A stretch of 64,000 bases of DNA from Dipteris shenzhenensis (Eukaryota; Polypodiophyta; Polypodiopsida; Gleicheniales): NCBI GenBank assembly GCA_047967505.1, contig CM106539.1; one strand, written 5' to 3'. Positions within the stretch are counted from its first letter, which is position 1; every line of letters starts with the position of its first letter. Positions 10,001 to 22,000 of this stretch are shown piece after piece. The position numbers and the translations under genes were made by a program. The notes beneath the pieces were generated by a model, which was not told where the DNA came from, did not search any database, and saw only the letters and a list, made by a program, of their open reading frames with translations.

Positions 10001-13000
10001 AAGCATATGATAAGGGGCTGCTCCCCGTTGGGGTCTCTCCCCACCCGCCAAGCCCCCTCGATCCTGTGCTCTGCAATCAAAGTGGTCGCATCATCCATTG
10101 GTGTAGCCACTATACAAGGGATCCCACGAACCCTGATATTGAGAGCCTTACTGGCCCTCTACTCCAATAGTGGGGCTGAGATGGTTGCATTTATAGTTTC
10201 CTATTTTGCCACATCCATGTTGGAGATATCATAGCCAAAGAGTGTGTTGATGTGATGTGTTGGTGTGAAGTACTAGGTGATCTAGTAGTAGTTTGTGTAT
10301 GAGTCTGGTGTGAGTGCCACGTGTCATCATGGGACTTATCCCATATGCACTAGGTGCTAGTGTGTGAATGAGTAGCCCATATAAGGCTTGTACTTCACTT
10401 ATCTTGTCATACTTGATGAATGAATGAAAGCCTTCATTATGTCTTCATTTGAGTATCCCTTCTTCAATCCCTAGCCTATGTCTCTCTCTCACTCACACCA
10501 TGTTTCTAACATGGTATCAGAGCAGGTTCACCCTGCCATAGCTGCCACGTCATCTCTGACCTAACCCTAACCCTAAACCCTAATTTTGCTCAAGCCCTTC
10601 TTCCTGCAGCCGCCTCAGCCCTGCTCATTTCCGCGATAGTTCAGCTTCATTTTCATCTCCTTCCAGCTGCCTTCTACCCGTTTAGCGTTTTTGCACAGGC
10701 GCCGCCTTTGCTGCCCTCATTTCACCTCTGTTTTACAGCTTCTTGTGTTCATTTCTGCCCATGTAGCCTCTCCACAGCCTGCTAGTTGACACATTTTCCA
10801 AGAGACGCCTTGCACACGAGTAGATTCGGAGCTGTTCCATTTCCGTTTTTAGGGTTTGGAGGCTGTTAAAGCAGAATTCGACCATTTGTGGGCATTTAAT
10901 GCAGTTTTTTGTCACTTCTAGAGGCATTTTCGACCAGTTTTGGAGCTGCTCTTGCATTTTCGAAGTGATTTGGGATTGCTGCTGCAGAGCCACCTTCAAC
11001 AGAGCCGTTTTTAGGGATGCTCCTAGCCTCTAACTCCTCTAGAATAGCCGACTTTTGGCCTGGTGACCTGCTGGTACATTTTGGTCCACCTATAGTATAC
11101 CTCTACTACACTTGGTATAGCTTGGAGCTGGTTTGCTGAAGCACTTCACAAATTTCGAGCTATATCATTGCATTTGGCGCCCCTCCAACTACCTTTTAGA
11201 GGATTTTGGACCTGCTACAGCACCTAGAGTAGTCCTCACGCCCAGAAGTGCTCTTCTCTTGGTTTATTCTTGCACTCCAGGGTATCTACTTGCTATTATT
11301 AGACTTGGGTTCACTCAGTTCTCTATTTCAAAGAGTATTCTTGCTGCTTTTACATTAGGGTTTGTATTTTGGAGCCTCTGAGATCATCCACCACTAGCTG
11401 ATTCACGCCTTTCTCAAGCTGCTGATTCATTTCAGAGCCCTAGATAAGCTCCTTTATTGGCTTGTTATCTATTTCAGCTTGTTGCCTTTGCTACCTCAGT
11501 TTAACACTATGGAGCCTTGTCCTTGTGGTGAAGACTCATCCACACCACTTTCAACTAGGGATGAGCAGCATGACACAACATTGGCGCTTATTGGTGTGAT
11601 ATTGGTCAACAAATGCTTCATCAACTTGACCTCACTACTTCAGCCAAGGAGAACCTCGACAAGCACAAGAATATTTATGCTACATCTACTGGACCTGAGC
11701 AGGACGCTTCATCTGCTATGTTACATGATCTATTCCTCTTTGAGGTGGTAGATGATGCTTAGCTCTATTTGTTTTTGTGTTGAGTCAAACAAAGGTTCTC
11801 AGCCTTGAGTTGTCGCTCTAAATTGAATGTATTTGGAGTCAATAAGAGGTACTTTGCCCTGGGTTGTCCCAAAAAATGAATGTATTGTCTTTTACTTTGG
11901 TTTGATGGTATTGATCACCCAGTTTAGAGTAAGGGGGAGTGATGAACGATGGTTTGCCCTTGCCGATCGCAAGCTTCTTGAGAAGTCATTATCACACGAG
12001 AGGTGTTGGATAGTTGGACTTGATCTTTGCAGTATTGCGGTGGAGGGGGGATCGGTCTACTCTTTGCGTGTTGGGTCTCACACTCTTTGCTCTGAAGGGG
12101 GGTGTTGGAGATATCATAGCCAAAGAGTGTGTTGATGTGATGTGCTAGTGTGAAGTACTAGGTGATCTACTACTAGTTTATGTGTGTGAGTTTGGTGTGA
12201 GTGCTACGGGACTTATCCCATATGCACTAGGTGCTAGTGTGTGAGGGAGTAGCCTATATAAGGCTTGTACTTTACTTATCTTGTCATACTTGATGAATGA
12301 ATGAAAGCCTTCATTATGTCTTCATTTGAGTATCACTTCTTCACTCCCTAGCCTATCTCTCTCTCTCTCTCACTCACACCGCTTCTCGGGATGTCTCCTC
12401 CATCACCGACTGCATGGTGGCTATTTGAGCCTCTACCGCCGGTGTACTCCTGGGGGCTGTCCACAAAGCGGTTAACTCCTGCAGGAGTTGTGAGACATCC
12501 TGCCTGCGCTTCTGTATGATTCCAGCCTAGTTCTATAGAATAAGTGCCTGCTGCTTGGTGAAGCGAGTCAGCTCCACCTCACATGCTCGTATGCCATGCA
12601 CATCCATCAAGAGAGACTCCCACGCATCTGAAAGATCAGCTCGTGGGATCTGAAACAAAAGACCTGGTATGAATGTAGGGAGATGGGGCTGAATAGTAGG
12701 CGGTGACCGAGTAAATGGACCGGGCTGTGGAGATGCTTGAAGCAGTGGTGAGGTAATTCCAGCTAGGGGCTTGTGTATGTTGTTGATGGCTTTGGGTATC
12801 CATGAGGCAATTAGTCTATAAGCTAGCGCTTTTATATTAGGAATGCTTAGCCCTCCTCTCTCTTTGTTTAATGTTACTGCCTCCCACTTGGCTTTGGGAA
12901 TCCCCCCCCCCTCCTTGAAGATGGCTCTCACTCTGTTCATTGCTCCCTATCAGGCAGCTAGCATGAATAATAATAAACATCAAGCTTATAATATAATGTT

Positions 13001-16000
13001 TGAGAACCATCCTTGTGCTTGCTCGACTAAGTTGCGTACCTTGCTTTGTTGTGAGTTTCTTATTGACCCTTTCAATAACCCAAAATCAGGGTTTTATGTG
13101 CTGCTGCTGCATAGCCGCCTACATCAAAGCCAACTCTAAGCTATGTCAAGGCCTCTAGCACACCTGTACTAGCCGACTTTCACAAGAAAGTCAAGAGTTG
13201 AGTGATCATCTAGCAAGATTTCAGTCTCTTGTTCAACAACTTTATAGCTTAAAAAGCCTGCCTGATGATGAGGATAAAATGGCTGTCCTTATGAAGAGTA
13301 TGCAAGGGATACCTCGTTTTGAGCAGACCCTTGAAGTTCTATGCCTTGTCACTACCATGTTTGATGATATGGTGGCTCTACTTATTGAAAAGGATTGCTG
13401 TAACAAAGATGCCATTCTTGCCTCTATTGGTGATCATGCATTTGCTTCTACAAGCAAATGGAAGACCAATAAAAATATTATTTGCAGATTTTGTAAAAGA
13501 AAAGAACATGTTGAGGCTAATTGCTTCAAGAAGAAGGAATAAGAACAAGAGAAGCACCATGCCGATCTTATTGCTGAAGACCAGGCCGAACCAGAGCCCC
13601 CTGAGGAGATACATGCAGCCACAGCTGAGGTTCACGGCCTCTCTGTTGAGGAACATCATGACTGGGATTCGGATTCTTGGGCTTTCTAGGCCCTATTGGA
13701 TGTGTGTTTTTAGGTTGAGTCAATAAAGGTTCTCAGCCTTGAGTAGTCCCTCTAAAATGATTGTATTTGGAGTCAACAAGGGTATTCTGCCCTAGGTTGT
13801 CCCCCAAAAATAATTATATTGTGTTTTACTTTGATCTGATTGTATTGACCACCCAGTTCAGAGTAAAGGGGGTGACGTGCGATGGTCTACCCTTGCCAAT
13901 TGCAAGCTGACTGAGAAGTCACTATCACACGGGATAGTTGGACTTGCTCTTTGCAGTATTGCGGGTGGAGGGGCGATCAGTCTACTCCTTACGTGTTCAG
14001 TCTCACACTCTTTGCTTTGAAGGGGGTGTATGAGAAATCATAGCCAAAGAGTGTGTGTTGGTGTGATTACTAGGAGTTCTAGTAGTGATTTTATTTGTGA
14101 GTGCCACGTGCCACTTTGGGATTTATCCCATATGCATTGGTACTTGTGTGTGTGTGTGTGTGTGCGCGCTTGTTCTTTAAAGGCTTGTACTTCACTTGTC
14201 ACATCATTGGATGAATGAATGAAAGTCTTTTCATTATGTTTTCATTTGAGTATCATTTCCTCTCACCCTAACCTACACTCTTTCTCTCTCTCCCCCCCCC
14301 TCAACACCATGTTTCCTTCATTTTTGTAGTCCAATCTCAGCCTGGGTGTGCAGTATTTTACAGAATTTTTTGTCCCTATGATGTCTAGAGACAATGTTTA
14401 TGGTCGGATTCAAGTGTTTTCCCCTTAATCTTGAGATGTTCAAGTAAGTGTCTTGTAGACTGGCTTATAATCACATAGTCAATTACACTTGATCGTTGAG
14501 GAATTTTGCATGTGCAACCTTTTGTGTCTTTGAAATCTGTGAAGTGCCATTACAGATTTGCAGCCCAAAGCATCCACACAAGGTGAGGAGTTGCCCCCCC
14601 ATTACCCTGAGACAAGTGGCTGTTGTGTTTTAGGTTGGTGATTGTGGGGGTGCAAAGTAGCATGCTGCCATCCCGATGTTTCCCCCTTTTGCTTCTATCT
14701 CCAACTACTTGTATTGTTTGTGTGGGTCTTCTTTTATGATCTTGGCTGTTATTTCCAATGCCGTCCCAATGTCCCACCAAAGCCTCTTCCCCCTATGTGT
14801 GTTTTTGTGTTCTATATTGATGTTTTTAAGAATCCCTCCATTTCTGGAAATTCCCCTCATGCTCCCATTTCTCCAATACTATAAGTATATTTGCCTCTGA
14901 TATTTTATCTTCAAATGTGATGGCCTTGTCTACAATCCGTCCTCCTACATTCCATATTTTGATCGTGAGGGTCTCGGGTCCCTATTTGTGCTTTTCTCCC
15001 CCTTTGCTCTTTCTATTAATCACAGTTTTCCCATCCTTTTTGTAGGTATTCTCTCATATTGCCTTCTTTTTAGATCTTTGTTTATCCATATAAAGTACCC
15101 TTTGAGATTATTCAGTACCTTGAGGCAGGATTGTGCGTCCTTGAATATTTGTGTTGGTTTTCCTCTGAATGCATTTTCCTATGTTATTGCGGATATGTGC
15201 ATGAAGACATGTGTGAGTACCTTTTCATGTCTTCATTTTCACTCTCTCCTACCTACACAATTTTAATGTTGAGCGCTTTTTCTCACAGTTCTTTTTCTTC
15301 TCTCATTTTATAGTTGACTATATCATCATTGGTATTGATGATGTCTTTTGCTTTAGCGATTGAGAGAGAGAGAGAGATTTTTTCTCATTAATATTTAATG
15401 GGCTTTCTCAACGCTCGTGGATTGGATTGTCTTTTTTACAGGGACAAAGTAAAAGTAGTAGGCCTATGGGAGAGCATGCTGATCAAGTTCGATGGCTGCA
15501 AGTAATGTATTTGCAATTCTTTTTCATGAGAACGATGCTTCAAATGATTGTCCCTTCCCCTAGTATTTTCAGGAAATATTTGGAGCTTTCTCATGTTCTT
15601 GCCAAAAGAATTGTCTGAGTTTTGTGGGTGTTAGACTTTAGTCAAAGCAATTTGAAGGCATCCTTCGTTTGTAGTAAATTAAAGGGGTAAGTTATAGTCA
15701 TGGTGAAATTGTGTAAACAGAGAATCTTCAAAACCAAGAGGAGTGCACAGATTCATTTAGAAATACACAAAACCTCTTAAAGGATGAGGGATAGAAGTAA
15801 GCATGTCGTGGCTCGGCTTCAGAAAGTGTGGTTATAATATTCAGCTTTTCCTTGAATCATTTAGGATTGCACAAGCTCATAGACATGGTTCATGCACATT
15901 GTTATCTATGTGAGTCTTAGCATTGTTATCTAGGCGAGCCTAGCATTGTGATTGCTGATTGGGTCTATTGCAACATATGGGCATATCCATTTCATTTGAG

Positions 16001-19000
16001 TGAGATTCCTTAAGGAGGGCATAATGGCATCACGATGATTGTTGTTTTAGACTAACTTTTCTTGTGTATGATTTATTATGGCTTTGTTGCCACCACACAC
16101 GCTACGTTGGAAACTGTTTTCTGATCCAACCTACTTTGATTTAGTGGATGTCATGACAGCATATCTTGGACTCCTAGGCATTATCTCACATTCATAGGAT
16201 AAGTCTACATGAAAAGTAAGTTGGCAGTTTTAAACAGTCTATCGAGCATGTTAGACACAAGAGTGCATCCTTCTGATGGGCACACCTTGGTGGATGACCA
16301 ATGTAAGGAGGGGCCTTGAGATAGATAGTACACCCTTGACACATTAATGCTCAAAATTATGAAATAAATGTATGCATAGGGTTATGGGAGGGGATGCACA
16401 TCTTGTTTTTATTGCTTCCTAGTGGCATTGTGTTACTTGTTTAGTTTTCCCTTTGCTTTTGATTTCTTCTTGCTTTCTCTTGTTGGCTGAGTTTTTTTTC
16501 GTAACTCCATCTGAGTATGTGGAAAGAGGAAACCTTCATGGAGTGCATTTAAGGTTACCCAATGAAAGGGATATTAGTCAATGAAGAATCAGTTGGGGCT
16601 CATTAGTCTATTTGAAAAGGATGTCTAACTTGAAGGCGAGTATCTAGCTGAATCTACAAGACTTTTTCAGCTCATGCCCACATGCTTGCAAGATCTGGTA
16701 TGGAGGCTTGAAACTTGAATACATTGATCACAAAAGCACATGGAATCTTTGAATTCTAGATGAACAATGGCAACATTGGTCTGCGTATGAGCTCCTTTTA
16801 ATACCTATAGGAAAGTGATTGTACTATTTGTGACGTTTCAATCCTAAATAAGCCATGTTTTTGAGCTGAGATTTATATCAGAATTGAAATGCTTCAGGCA
16901 CAATTAAGGTCTTCTTGTAATGATCTAAAGGTTGTATAGGGAGTATGTGATTGGCCTCCAATATTTTAGCAAGTTTTTTTTCCCCTTTAAACATGAGGTT
17001 GTCAAAACTAGAGAATAAGTATTGTCCTTACCATGAAGCCCGTCTTCAAATGTGGGAACCTATAAGATTTCGAAAGTCATATATGCGAGGGGAGGACCAT
17101 CACTCCCAAGGCATTTGTTTGTGGGCAACAAGAAGGGGGCTTGAGTCCACGTTGACATTTGATCCCTAATTAGCCTAGAGTCTTGTTGCTTGCGTCTCTC
17201 CCAAGGTTGCAATGCTTCCTCAATGTGAAGCATTGCTAGTTGCAAGAGTGTGTATCAAAAGGTTGGATCCTTGCAAACTTAAAGACTAAGATTGATTTGG
17301 AAACACTTTGGGTGCACATTCTAATCTCCATTTCATTGTAAATGCCTACAATATTATCGTCAATACTCATGCAATGGTGTGTTAAAAAGTGAAATATTCT
17401 GAAGCACTCTATTACCTCCTTCTCTGTAGTGGTTTCCTAGCCACCATAGGAGTGTAATTGTAGGCTTTAAGTGCAAGTAGCCTCCATTCATCATGGGGCA
17501 TATCCTTGGGGGACATTGCTTCCAACAAGTATTGAATTAGAACTTCATGCTTGACATCTACAACCTCAACCTCAAATGGAGATGCATCTGGCAATTATTG
17601 CTCTCAAGATTTGGTGATGTTGTCAAGTACAAATATGTGTATAATTGAATTGTTGAGTCCATACCTTGTTGATTAACAATAGAGTTGATTTTCCAACTAA
17701 GTGGACACTAGAGCCCATGGTAGAAATGAGTGAGTGAAATTTGAAGTCCAATACTCCCATGCTAGCTAGCTAGGTAAATAGCTGTGCTTTCATGAGAGCA
17801 GGCATTCTTCTACATGTTATTGCTTTTCCTAGTGCATATGAGGATGCCTGGGTCTTTGATGTCTTTGCGAGAGGTAGGCTGTCTCGATCGACGGATGACG
17901 TTTTATTAGAGGTTGCATTTCAGCTTGTCAAGATTGTTTAGTCTTGTGGAGCATGGTTCAGACTCAGAGTGGTACATAGACCCGCACCCATGTCTTATTA
18001 CCCTGGTTGCTTGGAGACTGTGGCTTTATGGGGGTATTCTCATGAAGTTCTTGCAGTGGGATCTTGGGGAGTGGGAGTGGATCGATGAAGGGCATGGAGA
18101 GAAGAGCCTCCTCTTCTTTCGTTACACCGTCAGTAATACCATGATAAGTTGTAGAGGTTGGAGGCTCTCCAAAGGTCCCCATTGGGAGGGGTTTGAGATT
18201 TCTATTGACCTGCAGAAGAACTCTTGGAAGAGACTCTAGAAATCCCTCAAGAATAGAAAAATCGATCTTTTCTTTTGGCTTTCTATTTATGGTGGGACTG
18301 CATTGAACCTGTGGAGATGAACCCTAATTGTCCTCATTGCCTTTTTGCTATGGAGGCAGTTCAACATTGCTTATGGTATTGCAGACAGGTGAGGATTATT
18401 TGAGGGGGGGAGCCATGATTTTTAGTACTTTTGTTCATTTCCCCTTCTTCATGACTTGGGGCTTAGTTGCTTGGCTCTCTCTTTTGGGGCCTCATGTCTT
18501 TTATGAGAGACATGGCTCGTCTTGGGTCTTATAATTTATTGATTCGACGCCACATAGTTGAGCCATGCTCTCTGGATGATGTTCCTGTCTCACCTTTTAG
18601 AGCTGTGCATGCCTCTCTGGACTCTTCTTGAGAGATGCTAGCGAGTATTACAGCGTGGCATATTTGAAGAGCCAGATGCATAGAGGCATTGGATGTATCC
18701 CAGGTTCACCCTTCTCATACCTTGGCCAATATATGGACAAACTTTGTAAAGATGCAAAGGAGGAAGAGATACCAACACATGAGAGGCTCATGGAAACCAC
18801 TTCTGTATTACGGGGATGCCCAAAATCCACACATCAACTCTCCTCTTCAAGAGAGTTCTATAAAGAAGTCCAGTCATCCACTTATCCACACCTTGACACT
18901 ACTTCTATAAAGAAGTCCAGTCATCCACTTATCCACATCTATCTATTCATATGCATAGACATAGCTATGCATCTACAATCTCCTCCTCCCCCTCCCCCTC

Positions 19001-22000
19001 AAGCTCAGTATGACTTGTACATCACATAGATCCAAAGTATCTCCAAAAAGACAAAACTTATCTTTACTCAAAGACTTGGTAAAGACATCCGTAACTTGGG
19101 CATCTATCCTCACATATCTCAAGTCAATTTCGCCACTTATCACTTTCTCCCTAATATAGTGATAGTGGAATTCTGTGTGTTTTGTTCTTGCATGGTAAAT
19201 GGGATTTTGGGCCAGCATAATAGAACTTATGTTGTCACAGTAGATCACTACTAGACCATCAATGTATACTCCCAACTCATGAAGAAGCAATCTCAGCCAA
19301 GTTTCTTCACATGCTACTATGGCAGCCACTCTATATTCAGCTTCCGTGCTAGACAAAGCAACCGTGGTGGTTTCTTGTTGCTCCAACTAATCACACTACT
19401 CCCAAGAGAGAATGCATACCCACTAGTTGACCTTCTATCATCAATGCTGCCAACCCAATCTGCATTAGTATAACCATGCAAGCATATCCCTCCTTCCTTG
19501 GCATAACAATAAGACAACATTTATTGTGGCTTTCACATATCTCAGTATCCTTCTCACCGCATCAAGGTGACTCTTGCAAGGCTTTTGCATAAATTGACTC
19601 ACCACACCCAAAACATAACTCGAATCCGGTCTAGTGATGGTAAGATAAATGAGACTCCCAACCATCTTCCGGAACATGGTCACATCCTGCAAGTAATACC
19701 CATCATCAACTAACTTAACATTTTGCTAAAGTGGTGTTTCAAGTGGTATGCAAGCTGTCATACCATATTTTTCCAGTATGTCCAAAGCATATTGCCTTTG
19801 TAGCATCCAAATACCTTATGGTAAATCAATTACTTCAATCCCAAGGAAGTATCTTAGTTGTCAAAGGTCCTTCATGTCAAATTCACATGACAATCTCTCC
19901 TTAGTTGCTGTAATTTCTACATCAAGACTCCTTGTGATGATTAAATCATCCACATAAGTGATCACAAGTACATTTTTTCTCCCTCTTTCTTCACATATAG
20001 TGAGCTATCAGCCTTAGATTGTTTGAAGCACATATTCAACAAGGTTTTGCTCATTCTCTCACACTAAGCTCTTGGGGCTTGCTTCAGCCCATACAAGGCT
20101 TTCCTTAACTTCCACACATGCATAGGATACTTGGCATGTATATACCCTTTAGACTAATGCATATAAACCTCCTCATGAATTGTACCATTCAAGAGATATA
20201 ACTTCTCTTTTTTTTTTTGGGCAAAAAGAGACTTCTATTAAGTATTAAAGAAAACCGTTAGAGCAAGCTCCATACGGGAATACGGGATACGCCATGCAAT
20301 GCATGAAAAGCTCAAGAGCCAAAAAGAAAGGATTGGGGCTGATAGTGCCATCTCAATCCAGTAGTAACCTCCGAGAAAAAGGGAGAACCCCTCCAAACTC
20401 GAAGAAATACAGTCCTCCTAGAAGAGGCTGCCCGTGAAGGGCCCTGCATGCTAGCCCATACGGCTATCAAAGTGTGAACCATGTCACTCCAAATACTCGT
20501 GAACACCTGTGATGAGTGTATCTGGGTGCCATCCAAGGCCTCTGTGCATCTGGCTCTCCAAATGTGCCAAGAGGAAATGCTAGCCAAAATCTCCCAACAG
20601 GTGTCCACTGAAACATGTGAAGCTTTGAATGGAGTATGTGGTACATCCTGAAGAGAGCAGGGCTCTATCATTTGTCAGAGGATCGAGAGTTCCCAAGAAG
20701 AAGGCTCACCCTCATAAAACACATGGGGCCCAGTAAGGGATAACCATGCGACCAAGCCCCAAGTCATGAAGAAAGGGGAATATGAAAAATGCTGAGTATC
20801 CGAGTCATGAGAAGTCCCCCATTGAAAAATGCCCCAAGTCATGAGGATAGTCCTCGCCTGACTGCAGTCCCAAAGGTAATGTTGCATTGACTCCTCTGCA
20901 AAATGACAGCGAGGGCAAGTGGGATCAGCCCCAAATTGTAATCTCCACAGGTTCACTGCAATCCCTCCATGAATAGAAAGCCAAAAGAAAAGAGCGATCT
21001 TTCTATTTTTGAGGGATTTCCAGAGCCGCCTCCAGAAATTCCTACGCAAATCTGTGGTGATGAAGAAGCTGTCCCAATGGGGGGCTTTGGAGGGAATCCA
21101 ACCCCTACTGCTCAGCTGAAATCTCTTGGCATTACCAACTGTGAAACGAAAGAAGGGAATCCCCCTCTCTCGATGCCCATGATCTATCCACTCCCACTCT
21201 CTTGGGTCCCACTGCAAGCACCTGATAGGTCAAGAGATACAACTTCCATCTACGCATGCTTGCCAAAGCAACCACGGTCCGTATGGTGGTCATCTTTGCC
21301 ACTGGGCTGAATTTTTCATCATAGTCCAACCCATATGTTTGGGCATACCCTTTTGCAACTAACCTTGCCTTATATCTCTCCACACTTCCATCCGATTTGC
21401 ACTTCACTTCATCCAATAGCTTTCTTTCCTTTTGGAAGTTGACAAGTGTCCAAGTGTTGTTCTTATCCAAGGCATCCATTTCTTGATCCATGGCATCCCT
21501 CCAATCTGAGTTTTTTTTAGCCTTCTCAAAACTTGAGGGCTCAATATGTTGCACTTTGCTAACCACGTATGCATAGTGCATCCTCATAAATCCATTGTAA
21601 GTCAATCTATCAACGGAATGTCTCACCCTTTCTGCTCTTCTCAAGGGCTGTGTATTTGCCATTGAATTTCTAGCATGTGGCGGAACATACTTTGAAGCAT
21701 GCTTGGTCTCTTGAGCCTTCATAAGCTGTAAATCACTCTTCGTCACTATTTGCATCCTCAACACTCTCTTCCACTTCAACTTTTGGCTTGTCTTTATCCA
21801 CATGCTTGCTCCCCCTCAATCTACCACTCCATGGGCTCGCACTATCAACACTCTCCTCATGTTGTGATGGCCCTGACATCACTTTACTTGAGGGTCCAGC
21901 TTGCTGTAATTTCATCTTTTCAACCTTTGGCATGTGCTCATCCTCTGCAACAATTAGGTTGGGCTGATAATATGCTTCAAGCTCACTGAACTTCACATCC

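Larger units (their letters stand above)
10218..12380 (+). mobile_element. Non-autonomous Ty1/copia-type element CopA inserted in LINE-A ORF1
   Basis: Two LTRs flank about 1.6 kb. The left LTR (10218-10511) is followed directly by primer site TGGTATCAGAGC (10512-10523), and the right LTR (12103-12380) is preceded by polypurine tract TGAAGGGGGG. The interior has no pol and no intact gag; frames such as 11479-11751 are weak. The last ~370 bp of the interior match the interior of the neighbouring element at 13700-14026. The LINE-A ORF1 minus-strand frame is interrupted exactly here. No clean 5-bp target duplication was found; the right LTR lacks about 13 terminal bases. Confidence 0.8.
13150..14320 (+). 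mobile_element. Gag-only copia-type element CopB (TR-GAG-like), 5' LTR not seen
   Basis: A gag frame (13165-13689) is followed by about 340 bp related to the CopA interior, polypurine tract TGAAGGGGG, and a 294-bp 3' LTR (14027-14320) related to the CopA LTR. No protease, integrase or RT is present, so the element would depend on a partner. Its 5' LTR and primer site are missing or unrecognisable between 12950 and 13150. Confidence 0.7.

Noticed and set aside
10560-10586. CCTAACCCTAACCCTAAACCCTAA, telomere-like
   Set aside because: Only about three units, located just behind the CopA primer site inside a retrotransposon; not an interstitial telomere array.
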